Below, in pieces: positions 1 to 8,643 of a stretch of DNA of 64,000 nt. Source of the DNA: Nonomuraea maritima (lineage in GTDB: Bacteria > Actinomycetota > Actinomycetes > Streptosporangiales > Streptosporangiaceae); contig NZ_FNFB01000001.1 in the NCBI RefSeq assembly GCF_900100395.1, positions 1-64,000 of the forward strand, read 5' to 3'. Each line of letters starts with the position of its first letter. The stretch's first letter is position 1. The translations under genes and the position numbers were made by a program. A model generated the notes under the pieces. The model saw only the letters and a list, made by a program, of their open reading frames with translations. It searched no databases and was not told where the DNA came from.

Positions 1-2
1 CC

Positions 3-335
3 GCCGGACAGCTGCTGGTCACCGTCGGCGAAAACCACGACCGGCTGCACAGCGAAGCCGCTTTCGCCATGCTGTGCGGCGTCTCCCCGATCCCCGCCTC
101 CTCCGGCAAGACCACCCGGCACCGCCTCAACCGCGGCGGCGACCGCCAAGCCAACGCCGCGCTCTACCGCGTGGTCCTATGCCGTCTGCGCTGGGATCCA
201 CGCACCCGCGCCTACATGGAACGACGCACCCAAGACGGCCTGTCCAAGAAAGAGATCATCCGCTGCCTGAAGCGCTACATAGCCCGCGAACTCTACCGAA
301 TCATCACATCAAACGATCAAGAACACGTCGCTTGA
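3..335 (+). mobile_element. IS110-family transposase, C-terminal part (5' end outside window)
   Basis: The reading frame is open from the left edge to the TGA at 333-335, giving about 110 residues. The visible part matches the C-terminal Transposase_20 domain of IS110/IS116/IS902 transposases: a CGVSPIPASSGK block, then the NRGGDRQANAAL block and a short basic tail. This domain carries the serine-recombinase-like catalytic part of these enzymes. The sequence just after the stop (to about 350) resembles IS110-type right ends, but the true element end cannot be fixed here. No inverted repeat is seen, as expected for this family. Whether the element is intact upstream is unknown. Confidence 0.85.
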
Positions 336-371
336 CATCCATAGGAGCATCCTCCCTGACGGCACGGACGC

Positions 372-692
372 TCAGCGGCGGTGCCGCGCCCAGGTGCTCG
401 AGCGGCGCCTCGCCGATCCGCCCAACTGCGCGCCGGTCAGCACGTCCACCAGGTGCTCCCTGACGCACGCCACGTGCGCGGGAGCAGCGGCCCGCAGCAC
501 GTCCAACCCGTCGGCGGTCAGGACGGCGAGCCGGCCGCGCCGGCCGCGGGCGAAGCACGCGCGGCGCACCCGTCCCCGCTGCTCGAGCTTGCCGGCCGCG
601 TGGCAGATGCGGCTGGGCCGGCTCGTTCATCCGCGGGCTCCGTCCCGGACGCCTCCGACAGCAGGGCGAGCAGCTCGTAGCCGTCGCCCCTG
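372..692 (-). pseudogene. decayed MarR-family regulator
   Basis: Pieces of one MarR winged-helix protein can be read on the minus strand in different frames. They are a helix resembling YELLALLSEAS, then MNEPA, then SRICHAAGKLEQRG and the wing GRRGRLAVLTADGLDVL followed by an AHVACVREHLVDVL helix, and finally GEAPLEHLG in another frame (down to about 385). The order is right for MarR, but at least two frame changes and a missing stretch between MNEPA and SRICH break it. The N-terminal helix is also absent. It lies directly beside the IS110 end, so IS-associated decay is a reasonable inference. No functional product is expected. Confidence 0.6.
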
Positions 693-697
693 GCAGG

Positions 698-737
698 AAA
701 ACCGACGGGCCCGGACGAGAGATTCGTCCGGGCCCGT
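698..737 (-). terminator. intrinsic terminator after qcrB
   Basis: A perfect 14-bp stem (705-718 with 724-737) with a 5-nt loop is followed, on the minus strand, by a short T run at 698-701. It lies 19 bp past the qcrB stop and ends the ctaE-qcrCAB transcript. Confidence 0.85.
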
Positions 738-755
738 GCGGTGTGGCGTCAGGAA

Positions 756-2456
756 TCAGTGGGTGAGGCTGCGGTCGTCGCCGCCTGCACCGACTGCCGC
801 GTGCTCCTCGTCGCCACCGTGCGCTTCACCGTGCTCGATGGCGGCGTGCTCGTCGTGCCCGTGCCCGTGGCCGTCCTCCAGCGGGATCTTCTCCCCGCCG
901 TAAGCCTTGGACATCCGGGCGCGCAGCCTGCCCAGCGGGCCGCGCATGCCCGCCGGTGGGATGCCCGCGCCGTCCTCGGCCACCGGCAGCATCGGCACGG
1001 CCTCCTTGCCACGCAGGTGGGCCTCCATGTCCTCCGCCGGCGGCGTGTGGACCTCGATGAACTCACCGTGCGGCAGCCGCTTGATCACGCCCGACTCGAC
1101 GCCGTGCGAGATGACCGCCTGGTCGGAGCGCTGCAGGCCCAGGCACATGCGGTAGGCGATCAGGTACGCCAGCGCCGGCGCCACGAAGATCAGCACCCGT
1201 CCGGCGTACGTCGTCATGTTGAGGCTGATGTGGAAGTTGGCCGCGATCTCGTCGTTCGCGCCGAGCAGCCACAGCACACCGTAGAACGTGATCGCCGAGA
1301 CGCCGATCGAGGTGCGGTGCGGGTTGTTGCGCGGACGGTCGGCGATGTGGTGCTCGCGGTGGTCACCCGTCACCCAGCGTTCGAGGAACGGGTAGAGCGC
1401 CAGGCCCGTCATGATGATGCCCATCGGCACCAGCGCCGGGATGAGAACGCTCAGCGGCAGCGTGCCCGCGTGGGACGTGCCGAAGAGGTTGATCTCCCAC
1501 GGCGGCATGATGCGCAGCGCGCCTTCGAGGAAGCCCATGTAGAAGTCGGGCTGCGAACCCGCCGACACGTCGGCCGGCGTGTACGGGCCGAAGATCCAGA
1601 TCGGGTTGATCTGGGTGAACGTCGCCAGACCCGCGATCACGCCGAGCGTGAACAGGAAGTACGCGCCCGCCTTGGCCATGAAGGCCGGGTAGAACGGCGC
1701 GCCCACCACGTTCTGGTTCGTCCGGCCCTTGCCCGGCATCTGGGTGTGCTTCTGCACCCACATGAGCACCATGTGGGCCGACACCAGCGCCAGCAGGATG
1801 CCCGGGATCAGCAGGATGTGCAGCGAGTAGAACCGGGAGATGACATCCCCACCCGGATATTCGCCACCGAACAGGAAGAACGTGATGTACGTGCCGACCA
1901 GCGGCAGCGAGATGGCGACACCCTCGGTGATCCGCAGACCGGCGCCGGAGAGCAGGTCGTCGGGGAGGGAGTAACCGGTCAGACCCTCGGCCAGCGCCAG
2001 CGTCAGCAGCAGCACGCCGATGAGCCAGTTGATCTCGCGCGGCTTGCGGTAGGCGCCGGTGAAGAACACGCGCAGCGCGTGCACCATCATGCCGGCCACG
2101 AACAGCAGGGCCGCCCAGTGGTGCATCTGCCGGATGAGCAGACCGCCGCGCACGTCGAAGCTGATCTCCAGCGACGACGCGTACGCCTCGGACATCATGA
2201 CGCCCTTGAGCGGCGCGTACGAGCCGTCGTAGGCGATCTCCATCATGCTGGGCTTGAACCAGAGCGTCAGGAACGTCCCGGTCAGCAGCAGCACGACGAA
2301 CGAGTAGAGCGCGATCTCGCCCAGCAGGAACGACCAGTGGTCGGGGAAGATCTTGCGCAGGTTGCGCTTGAGGAAGGCTCCCCCGCCGAGACGCTCGTCG
2401 AGGAAGTTCGCCGGTCCGCTGACCGCCTTGGGGGTGCTCGTCAGCACGTCGCTCAT
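756..2456 (-). CDS. qcrB: cytochrome bc1 complex cytochrome b subunit QcrB
   Basis: This is the integral-membrane cytochrome b of the actinobacterial bc1 (menaquinol:cytochrome c reductase) complex, which pairs with the aa3 oxidase encoded nearby. The 566-residue product has the usual multi-helix b-type core, haem-ligand histidines in the RQMHHWAALL and SLHILLIPG helices, and a PDFY Qo-site motif followed by MPPWEIN. It is last in ctaE-qcrC-qcrA-qcrB and its ATG overlaps the qcrA stop as ATGA. The C-terminal 40 or so residues are a long cytoplasmic tail rich in His, Glu and Asp (GHGHGHDEH and similar), more histidine-rich than I would expect. Confidence 0.97.
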   Translation of the reverse strand: MSDVLTSTPKAVSGPANFLDERLGGGAFLKRNLRKIFPDHWSFLLGEIALYSFVVLLLTGTFLTLWFKPSMMEIAYDGSYAPLKGVMMSEAYASSLEISFDVRGGLLIRQMHHWAALLFVAGMMVHALRVFFTGAYRKPREINWLIGVLLLTLALAEGLTGYSLPDDLLSGAGLRITEGVAISLPLVGTYITFFLFGGEYPGGDVISRFYSLHILLIPGILLALVSAHMVLMWVQKHTQMPGKGRTNQNVVGAPFYPAFMAKAGAYFLFTLGVIAGLATFTQINPIWIFGPYTPADVSAGSQPDFYMGFLEGALRIMPPWEINLFGTSHAGTLPLSVLIPALVPMGIIMTGLALYPFLERWVTGDHREHHIADRPRNNPHRTSIGVSAITFYGVLWLLGANDEIAANFHISLNMTTYAGRVLIFVAPALAYLIAYRMCLGLQRSDQAVISHGVESGVIKRLPHGEFIEVHTPPAEDMEAHLRGKEAVPMLPVAEDGAGIPPAGMRGPLGRLRARMSKAYGGEKIPLEDGHGHGHDEHAAIEHGEAHGGDEEHAAVGAGGDDRSLTH

Positions 2457-3565
2457 GCCTGGCCTCCCTTGGCCCGGGCCTCAGCCTCGGCGTCGCCGCG
2501 CTCCCAGTAGCTGGGGCCGGGCGGCACCTCGAAGTCTCCCTGAGCGATCAGGTAGCCCTCGGAGTCGACGGTGATGGGCAGCTGCGGCAGCGGCCTGGCG
2601 GCCGGACCGAAGATGACCTTCGCGCCGTCGGCGGCGTCGAACGTCGACTGGTGGCACGGGCAGAGGATGTGGTGGGTGTTCTGCTCGTACAGGGCCGCGG
2701 GGCAGCCCACGTGGGTGCAGATCTTGGAGTACGCCACGATGCCGTCGTGCGTCCAGTTCTGCTTGACGCCGCTCTTGAGCTCCTCAGGACGGAACTTGAT
2801 GAGGATCAGCGTGGCCTTGGCCAGAGCGTTCAGGTCGTGCTCGTACCCCTCGGGGACGACCGACAGGATGCCGCCGGGCGAGTTGAAGTCGGCCGCCCTG
2901 ATGGGCTGGCCGGTGCCCTCGACGACGAGCTTGCGCGGCTTGCCGTCCTTGGTCTTCTCACCCCACACCGTGTGGCGCAGCAGCTTGTTGAACTGCGAGC
3001 CCGGCATCTTGCTGTTGTCGAGGTCGCGCAGCAGCACCAGCGGGATGAGGCCCAGGGGGGCCGCGCCCAGCAGGAGCGTGCGGCGCAGCAGCTTGCGCTT
3101 GACGAAGCCGCTCTCGTTGGCGCCCTCGATGAACGTCTTCTCGACGACACCGCGGACGTCCTCGTCGGAGACCATCGGGTGGCGCTCCTGGACGAGGGAG
3201 TACTTCGGCATGATCTGGCGGACCCAGACCACGATGCCGATCGCGAGGCTCAGGATCGCCACCGTCAGCGACGTGCCCAGCGCCATGTTGGACGTGCCCG
3301 TCGCCTCAGGGCTGCCGACCTGGAACACCACGTAGGAGATGATGAACGCGATGGCGGCCACGAAGGTGATCATGAAGCAGAACGCGACGATCTTCTCGGC
3401 CTTGCGGGCCTTGGTCTCGTCCTGCAGGTTGACGCCAGGGGCCTCCTCCTCGGCCTGCGTCACTTCCGCGGTGCCGAGCATCGAGGTGCCCGGAGGGGGG
3501 GTGCCGATGACGCGCTTGGGTACGCGCTCGTCGGGCTGCTCGATCTCGTGCTCGTTGTCTGTCAT
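2453..3565 (-). CDS. qcrA: Rieske iron-sulfur subunit of cytochrome bc1, QcrA
   Basis: Rieske [2Fe-2S] protein of 370 residues that passes electrons from menaquinol at QcrB to the dihaem cytochrome QcrC. The two cluster-binding boxes CTHVGCPA and CPCHQSTF are intact near the C-terminus. The N-terminal half has the three predicted membrane spans typical of actinobacterial QcrA: two before residue 120 and one after the KRKLLRR segment. The start is set at the ATG overlapping the qcrC stop (ATGA at 3562-3565); a longer in-frame start exists upstream but would lie deep inside qcrC. The gene also overlaps qcrB by 4 bp, so translational coupling along the operon is likely. Confidence 0.96.
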   Translation of the reverse strand: MTDNEHEIEQPDERVPKRVIGTPPPGTSMLGTAEVTQAEEEAPGVNLQDETKARKAEKIVAFCFMITFVAAIAFIISYVVFQVGSPEATGTSNMALGTSLTVAILSLAIGIVVWVRQIMPKYSLVQERHPMVSDEDVRGVVEKTFIEGANESGFVKRKLLRRTLLLGAAPLGLIPLVLLRDLDNSKMPGSQFNKLLRHTVWGEKTKDGKPRKLVVEGTGQPIRAADFNSPGGILSVVPEGYEHDLNALAKATLILIKFRPEELKSGVKQNWTHDGIVAYSKICTHVGCPAALYEQNTHHILCPCHQSTFDAADGAKVIFGPAARPLPQLPITVDSEGYLIAQGDFEVPPGPSYWERGDAEAEARAKGGQA

Positions 3566-4371
3566 GACTTCTGTCGCTTCTTCGCGGTGATCCAGATGGC
3601 GGCCAGTGCGAGGGCGCTGAGGCCCACGATCCACGCTACGAGACCCTCGGTGACCGGGCCGATGCGGCCCAGACCGAAGCCACCCGGGTCCTTCTGCTCA
3701 CGGACCTGGGTGATGTAGGCGATCATGCTGCGCTTCTCTTCGGGCGTGATCGTCGTGTCGTTGAAGACCGGCATGGCCTGCGGACCGGTGATCATCGCCT
3801 CGTAAATCTGCGTCGGCGTCGCCGCGTTGAGGTTGGGCGCGTACTTGCCCTGCGTCAGAGCGCCGCCCGCGCCGGCCCAGTTGTGGCACTGGATGCAGTT
3901 GGCGCGGAAGAGCTCGCCGCCCTTGCCTGCGTCGCCCAGCTTCGGGTCGACCTGCTCGCCGGCGGGCACCATCGGGCCACCGCCAAGCGACTGCACGTAC
4001 GCCGCGATCTGGCGGGTCGTCGTCTCGTTGACCCACGGCGCCGGAGGCTTGCGAGGAGCCTGCGGCCCAGGAGCGCCGGCCGGCATGCGGCCGGTGCTGA
4101 TCTGGAAGTCGACGGCCGCGGCACCGACGCCGATGAGCGTGGGAGCGGTCGTCGTACCCTGCGCGTTCATGCCGTGGCAGCTCGAGCAGTGCTGGACGAA
4201 CAGGCTCTTGCCCTCGGCCACGTCGTCGACCTTGCCTGCCGCCAGTGCCGCGTCGGCAGGCTTACCCGCCTGGATAAAGGCGGCGTATACCATCCCGACC
4301 AGCGCCAACGCCAAAATCAGGACGGCGTATCTCGCGAGGGGATGCCGCCGCCAAGCGGTGATCCTAGTCAC
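3562..4371 (-). CDS. qcrC: dihaem cytochrome c subunit QcrC
   Basis: Membrane-anchored dihaem c-type cytochrome of 269 residues. It replaces a soluble cytochrome c in actinobacteria by wiring bc1 directly to the aa3 oxidase. It has an N-terminal hydrophobic anchor (residues about 12-32), two CxxCH haem sites (CSSCH and CIQCH) in tandem cytochrome c domains, and a C-terminal transmembrane helix before the KKRQKS end. The start is GTG. It lies 14 bp after the ctaE stop and overlaps qcrA by 4 bp. Confidence 0.96.
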   Translation of the reverse strand: MTRITAWRRHPLARYAVLILALALVGMVYAAFIQAGKPADAALAAGKVDDVAEGKSLFVQHCSSCHGMNAQGTTTAPTLIGVGAAAVDFQISTGRMPAGAPGPQAPRKPPAPWVNETTTRQIAAYVQSLGGGPMVPAGEQVDPKLGDAGKGGELFRANCIQCHNWAGAGGALTQGKYAPNLNAATPTQIYEAMITGPQAMPVFNDTTITPEEKRSMIAYITQVREQKDPGGFGLGRIGPVTEGLVAWIVGLSALALAAIWITAKKRQKS

Positions 4372-4385
4372 AGAGATCCCGTTCC

Positions 4386-5042
4386 TTAACGAATAATGTA
4401 GATGGTCGCGAAAAGACCGATCCAGACGACGTCAACGAAGTGCCAGTAGTAGGACACGACGATCGCGCTGGTGGCCTGCTCATGCGTGAAGCGCTTCGCG
4501 GCGTACGTGCGTCCCAGCATGAACAGGAACGCGATCAGGCCACCGGTCACGTGCAGGCCGTGGAAGCCCGTCGTCAGGTAGAACACCGAGGTGTAGGCGT
4601 TAGCGGACAGGGTCGCGCCCTCTGCCGCCAGCTCCGAGTACTCGTACAGCTGGCCGGCGATGAAGATCGCGCCCATGAGGAAGCTGACGAGGTACCAGAA
4701 GCGGAGCTTTCCGACCTGACCCTTCTCAGCGGCCCACACGCCCATCTGGCACGTCACACTCGACAGAACCAGGATGATCGTGTTGGCCGTCGCGAACGGG
4801 ATGTTCAGGTGAGCCACTCCCTCGGCCGCCTGCGCGCCCGCGGGAAGAAGAGAGGGAGCCCACTCAAGGCCCTTGCCCTCGCTCACCGACCGGATGGTGA
4901 AGTACATCGCGAACAGCGCCGCGAAGAACATGAGCTCAGAGGACAGCCAGACGATCGTCCCGACACTGACCAGGTTGGGTCTGCGGTACGACTGTGCTGT
5001 CGTCGTCGAAGTTATTGCGGATGCTGTCGCCACGGGCAGCAT
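4386..5042 (-). CDS. ctaE: cytochrome c oxidase subunit III CtaE
   Basis: Subunit III of the aa3 cytochrome c oxidase, 218 residues with about five membrane helices. It includes the [18 protein letters not shown] helix, the GFHGLHV segment and the C-terminal [14 protein letters not shown] helix, all typical of CoxC. It is the first gene of ctaE-qcrC-qcrA-qcrB. The start is uncertain: ATG at 5042 is used, but a GTG nine bases downstream is equally plausible and neither has a clear Shine-Dalgarno sequence. It is divergent from the receiver-domain gene at 5223, so the gap at 5043-5222 should hold both promoters. Confidence 0.95.
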   Translation of the reverse strand: MLPVATASAITSTTTAQSYRRPNLVSVGTIVWLSSELMFFAALFAMYFTIRSVSEGKGLEWAPSLLPAGAQAAEGVAHLNIPFATANTIILVLSSVTCQMGVWAAEKGQVGKLRFWYLVSFLMGAIFIAGQLYEYSELAAEGATLSANAYTSVFYLTTGFHGLHVTGGLIAFLFMLGRTYAAKRFTHEQATSAIVVSYYWHFVDVVWIGLFATIYIIR

Positions 5043-5222
5043 TATTGCGGCTCTGGTGGTCGGTCCGGCGCACGACCCCCCCGTTAGCAGGTACTAAGTG
5101 GGGACCAGCCTGGGATAATCGGTACAAATCAACCACCAGGCATGGTGGCCTGGGTTTGCACACCGGCGCACCGGTACCATCCCAGGTGACCATACCGCTT
5201 CGACCGATAGTGAGCGCGACCG

Positions 5223-5648
5223 ATGTCCACTGGGAGCACGGACGACAAGATGAAGGTCCTCGTCTACAGCGACGACGCGGCGACCAGGGCCGAGGTGATC
5301 CAGGCCATCGGCAGGCGCCCGGCGGCCGACGTGCCCTTCGTCGAGATCGTGGAGTGCGCCACCGAGCCCAAGGTTCACCAGTGGCTGGGCTCCGGCGAGA
5401 TCGACGTGGCCGTCCTCGACGGCGAGACCCAGCCCGCGGGCGGCATGGGAGTGGCCCGCCAGGCCAAGGACGAGGTCTACGACTGCCCGCCCATCTGCCT
5501 CATCATCGCCAGGCGCGACGACCGCTGGCTGGCCGAGTGGTCCAAGGCCGACGCCGTCGTGTCGCAGCCGCTGGAGCCGATCGTCGTGGCCGACACCGTG
5601 GCCGACCTGATCCGCCGTCGTTCCGCCACCCGCCTCAACGCCAAGTAG
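5223..5648 (+). CDS. atypical receiver-domain protein upstream of trpD
   Basis: A 141-residue protein with the fold pattern of a stand-alone response-regulator receiver domain and no output domain. The acidic pair lies in SDD (residues 16-18) and the likely phosphoacceptor is Asp66 in VAVLDGE. The position where classical receivers have the conserved Lys before Pro reads SQP (Gln115), so phosphorylation-driven switching may be altered. The stop is 6 bp before the chosen trpD start, so the two genes are probably cotranscribed. A stand-alone protein of this kind next to trpD is, as far as I recall, conserved in actinomycetes. No sensor kinase lies nearby and the function is unknown. Confidence 0.8.
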   Translation: MSTGSTDDKMKVLVYSDDAATRAEVIQAIGRRPAADVPFVEIVECATEPKVHQWLGSGEIDVAVLDGETQPAGGMGVARQAKDEVYDCPPICLIIARRDDRWLAEWSKADAVVSQPLEPIVVADTVADLIRRRSATRLNAK

Positions 5649-5654
5649 GTGCCC

Positions 5655-6698
5655 ATGGACTCCCGTACGACCTGGCCCACGCTGCTTTCCGCTCTCCTTT
5701 CCGGGGAGCACCTCACTTCAGACGAGACGGCATGGGCGATGCGGGAGATCATGTCCGGCTCCGCGACGCCCGCGCAGATCGCCGGTTTCGCGATCGCGCT
5801 GCGCGCCAAGGGCGAGACCGTGGCCGAGGTGGTCGGCCTGGCCCGCACGATGCTCGACCTGGCCACGCCGCTGAGCGTCGAGGGCCCCGTGGTCGACGTG
5901 GTCGGCACGGGAGGCGACCGCGCCCACACCGTCAACGTCTCCACGATGGCCGCGATCGTGGCCGCCGCCACCGGCGCCCGCGTCGTCAAGCACGGCAACC
6001 GGGCGGCGTCGTCCTCGTGCGGGGCCGCCGACGTCCTCGAGCACCTCGGCATCCGGCTCGACCTCTCCCCCGCGCAGACCGCGCTGGTGGCGCGCGAGGC
6101 CGGCATCACGTTCTGCTTCGCCCCGGTCTACCACCCGGCGCTGCGGCACGCGGGTCCGGTGCGCAAGGAGATCGGCATCCCGACGTTCTTCAACTTCCTG
6201 GGCCCGCTCACCAACCCGGCCCGCCCGACGGCCCAGGCCATCGGCGTCTACGACGCGCGGATGCTGCCCGTGCTGGCCGGCGTCTTCGCCGAGCGCGGGG
6301 TCTCGGCGCTGGTGTTCCGCGGCGACGACGGGCTCGACGAGCTCAGCATCGCCGACACCTCCACCGTCTGGGTGGTCAGGGACGGCACCGCGACGCAGAC
6401 CACGTTCGATCCTGCGGTGCTCGGCATCCCGCGCGCCGACGTGAGCGCGCTGCGCGGCGGCGACGTCGCGTTCAACTCGCAGGCCGTACGCGACCTGGTG
6501 GGCGGCAAGACCGGGCCGGTGCGCGACGCCGTCCTGCTCAACACCGCGGCGGCCCTGGTGGCCTACGACGGCCCCGGCGACGACCTCGACGGGTCGATGG
6601 CCGACGCCTACACCCGCGCCGCGCAGGCGATCGACTCCGGCGCCGCCGCCGCGACCCTCGACCGCTGGGTCGAGGTGAGCTCCTCCCTCCGCGCCTGA
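5655..6698 (+). CDS. trpD: anthranilate phosphoribosyltransferase TrpD
   Basis: Transfers phosphoribosyl from PRPP to anthranilate in tryptophan synthesis. The 347-residue product has the glycosyltransferase-family-3 helical N-terminus and the PRPP-binding motif [14 protein letters not shown], followed by [21 protein letters not shown] and NFLGPLTNP, all intact. ATG 5655 is chosen; an in-frame GTG at 5649 is the alternative. It stands alone among trp genes here, next to the cytochrome oxidase cluster as in mycobacteria. A strong hairpin at 6828-6862 ends the transcript. Confidence 0.96.
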   Translation: MDSRTTWPTLLSALLSGEHLTSDETAWAMREIMSGSATPAQIAGFAIALRAKGETVAEVVGLARTMLDLATPLSVEGPVVDVVGTGGDRAHTVNVSTMAAIVAAATGARVVKHGNRAASSSCGAADVLEHLGIRLDLSPAQTALVAREAGITFCFAPVYHPALRHAGPVRKEIGIPTFFNFLGPLTNPARPTAQAIGVYDARMLPVLAGVFAERGVSALVFRGDDGLDELSIADTSTVWVVRDGTATQTTFDPAVLGIPRADVSALRGGDVAFNSQAVRDLVGGKTGPVRDAVLLNTAAALVAYDGPGDDLDGSMADAYTRAAQAIDSGAAAATLDRWVEVSSSLRA

Positions 6699-6827
6699 GG
6701 AAGCCGCGCGAGGCCGTACGCGGCCCTCAGAGCGCCCTCAGAGCGTCGGGAGGGTTCCGGTCGCCCGGCAAAGACGTGGGGGCGCACAGCGGCCCGTACA
6801 CGAGGAGTGAGGGCCGCGCACACGTGA

Positions 6828-6862
6828 CGAGGGCCCGCGTCTCACAGAGACGCGGGCCCTCG
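6828..6862. terminator. bidirectional hairpin terminator between trpD and the L,D-transpeptidase
   Basis: A perfect 15-bp stem (6828-6842 with 6848-6862) with loop CACAG, placed between convergent genes. No T run is present, which is common in GC-rich actinomycetes. The bases at 6726-6745 carry a short direct repeat of CCTCAGAGCG of unknown meaning. Confidence 0.75.
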
Positions 6863-6879
6863 GTCGTTCCCGGACCGGA

Positions 6880-8088
6880 TCAGGTGAGGTTGACGGTGGG
6901 GCCGTCCTTCAGCGAGCTCCACTTCAGCCATTCCTGCCAGGTCTCCTGCCAGTGCCCCCACCCGTTGGTGGGCTCCAGCTTGCGCGGCGACCCCGTGATG
7001 ATGATCGGGTCGCCGATCAGGGTGTTCTTGATGAACCACCGCGCGTTCTCCGGGCTGACGTTCACGCAGCCGTGGCTGACGTTGGAGTTGCCCTGCGAGC
7101 CGACCGACCACGGAGCGCTGTGGACGTACTCGCCGCTGTTGGAGATGCGGACGGTGTTGTAGACGGTCAACCGGTAGTAGCCGGACTGGCCTGGCCCGAT
7201 GCCCGGCGAGGTCATGATCGTGACGGGCTCCCTGGACATCGCCAGGTGGATGCCGGAGGTCGTGTGGTACTTCCACACGCCGCCCTGGCCGGCGCTCATC
7301 GGCATGGTGCGGATCTTCTTGCCGTTGCGCCGCACCGTGAGCACGTGCTTCTTCACGCTGCCCTTGGTGATCTGCGACCTGCCGACCTTGAAGTCGAGCT
7401 TGACGTCGCGCTTGCCGTACATGCCGGCGCCGCCGCGCACCCCGGCCAGCTTGGCCTCGACCCGCACCTTCGTGTGCGCCGGCCAGTACGCGCGCGGACG
7501 GAAGTCGACGTGCCTGTCGTCGAACCAGTGCCAGGCGCCCTCGACCGGCTTGGAGCTGCGGACGACGAGGTTACGCTCGACGGCCACCCGGTCGGCGATC
7601 GGCTGGTCGAAGGTGATCATGACCGGCATGCCGACGCCGACGGTCAGCCCGGTGTAGTCCTTGTTCGGGATGATGGTCTCGATGTCGAAGGTCTTGTCGG
7701 CCTTCACCGTCGAGAACGAACTGGTCGTCTCCGTCTGCTTGCCCGCGGCGTCCACGGTGACGGCCGTGACCTTGTACTCGGCGCTCGGCCGTACGTTGCC
7801 GAGGCTGCGCCACCGGGTGCGATCGGCGCTCAGGACGCCCTTGAGCGTGCCCGACTTGCCGCCGTCGACCCGGACGCTCTTCAGCGTCCCCCCTTCGGCC
7901 GACACGACCACGTCCTGGTCGGTCGGCACGTTCGCGGTCTTGTTCTCCGGGAAAACCCCTACAGAAGCTCGCTGCACATTGCCTGCCATGGCGTTGCCCT
8001 CGGGCTTCGCAGCCGGGGCGCCCGCTGAGCACGCAGCCAGCAGCGCCAAGGCCAGCAAGCCGGCCGGTCGATACGCTACGCGACCCAC
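6880..8088 (-). CDS. L,D-transpeptidase lipoprotein with Ig-like domains
   Basis: Predicted envelope lipoprotein that forms 3-3 cross-links in peptidoglycan. The GTG start at 8088 is preferred because GAGGGAG lies 5 bases upstream; a TTG at 8106 is the alternative. A signal peptide ends in the lipobox LAAC (Cys20). Two beta-rich bacterial Ig-like segments follow, and then a YkuD catalytic domain with SHGCVNVS (catalytic Cys341, His339). The C-terminal tail is Trp-rich, as in mycobacterial LdtMt2-type enzymes. It sits between trpD and the ctaCDF operon, facing the same way as the latter but separated from it by a terminator. Confidence 0.93.
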   Translation of the reverse strand: MGRVAYRPAGLLALALLAACSAGAPAAKPEGNAMAGNVQRASVGVFPENKTANVPTDQDVVVSAEGGTLKSVRVDGGKSGTLKGVLSADRTRWRSLGNVRPSAEYKVTAVTVDAAGKQTETTSSFSTVKADKTFDIETIIPNKDYTGLTVGVGMPVMITFDQPIADRVAVERNLVVRSSKPVEGAWHWFDDRHVDFRPRAYWPAHTKVRVEAKLAGVRGGAGMYGKRDVKLDFKVGRSQITKGSVKKHVLTVRRNGKKIRTMPMSAGQGGVWKYHTTSGIHLAMSREPVTIMTSPGIGPGQSGYYRLTVYNTVRISNSGEYVHSAPWSVGSQGNSNVSHGCVNVSPENARWFIKNTLIGDPIIITGSPRKLEPTNGWGHWQETWQEWLKWSSLKDGPTVNLT

Positions 8089-8180
8089 GAGTACTCCCTC
8101 GTCCAAGATCGAAACGCTTCTGCCTCTTTATTACCCTCGGTGAACGATTCGCCACATCCGACCAGTGTTAAGGAACACCA

Positions 8181-8216
8181 AAAAGCGGACACCCTTCCTC
8201 CAGGAAGGATGTCCGC
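8181..8216 (-). terminator. terminator after ctaCDF
   Basis: A stem of about 14 pairs with one mismatch (8185-8199 with 8202-8216) is followed on the minus strand by TTTTT (8180-8184). It lies 14 bp after the ctaF stop. Confidence 0.85.
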
Positions 8217-8229
8217 CTCGGGTCTGGGC

Positions 8230-8643
8230 TCAGTGCGAGAAGTGACCCCGGTAGTACTGGAAGACGAACCCGATCATGGCCATGATCACCAGGAACAGGC
8301 CGATCAGGAACATCCAGAAGCCGACGACGAAGCCGGCGAAGGCGAACGCCGCGGCCAGGCAGACGAACAGCGGCCACCAGCTGCTCGGGCTGAAGAACCC
8401 GATCTCGCCCGAGCCGTCGCTGATCTCGGCCTGCTTGTTGTCCTCCGGCTGGGCACCGATGCGCCGCGCGGTGAACATCAGGTAGTAGCCCACCATGAAG
8501 GCGAACCCGACCGAGATGGCCATGGCCGTGGTGCCGACCGGCTCACCGTGGCCCATCTCGGCCTTCGTCCAGAACCAGTAGGCGATGTCGACGCCCGCGA
8601 AGAAGACGCCGCAGAGCAGGAAGAGCCAACCCTGGACCTTCAT
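8230..8643 (-). CDS. ctaF: cytochrome c oxidase subunit IV CtaF (actinobacterial type)
   Basis: A 137-residue membrane protein with four predicted helices, matching the actinobacterial subunit IV that stabilises the aa3 oxidase. It starts [15 protein letters not shown] and ends with a YYRGHFSH tail. The ATG overlaps the ctaD stop by one base (TGATG), which fixes this start over a longer upstream frame inside ctaD. It is the last gene of ctaC-ctaD-ctaF. Confidence 0.93.
   Translation of the reverse strand: MKVQGWLFLLCGVFFAGVDIAYWFWTKAEMGHGEPVGTTAMAISVGFAFMVGYYLMFTARRIGAQPEDNKQAEISDGSGEIGFFSPSSWWPLFVCLAAAFAFAGFVVGFWMFLIGLFLVIMAMIGFVFQYYRGHFSH

Noticed and set aside
741..2510. Long plus-strand open frame opposite qcrB
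   Set aside because: Its product is rich in Arg, His and Asp with no recognisable motif, and it exactly mirrors the qcrB coding strand: a shadow of GC-biased codons.
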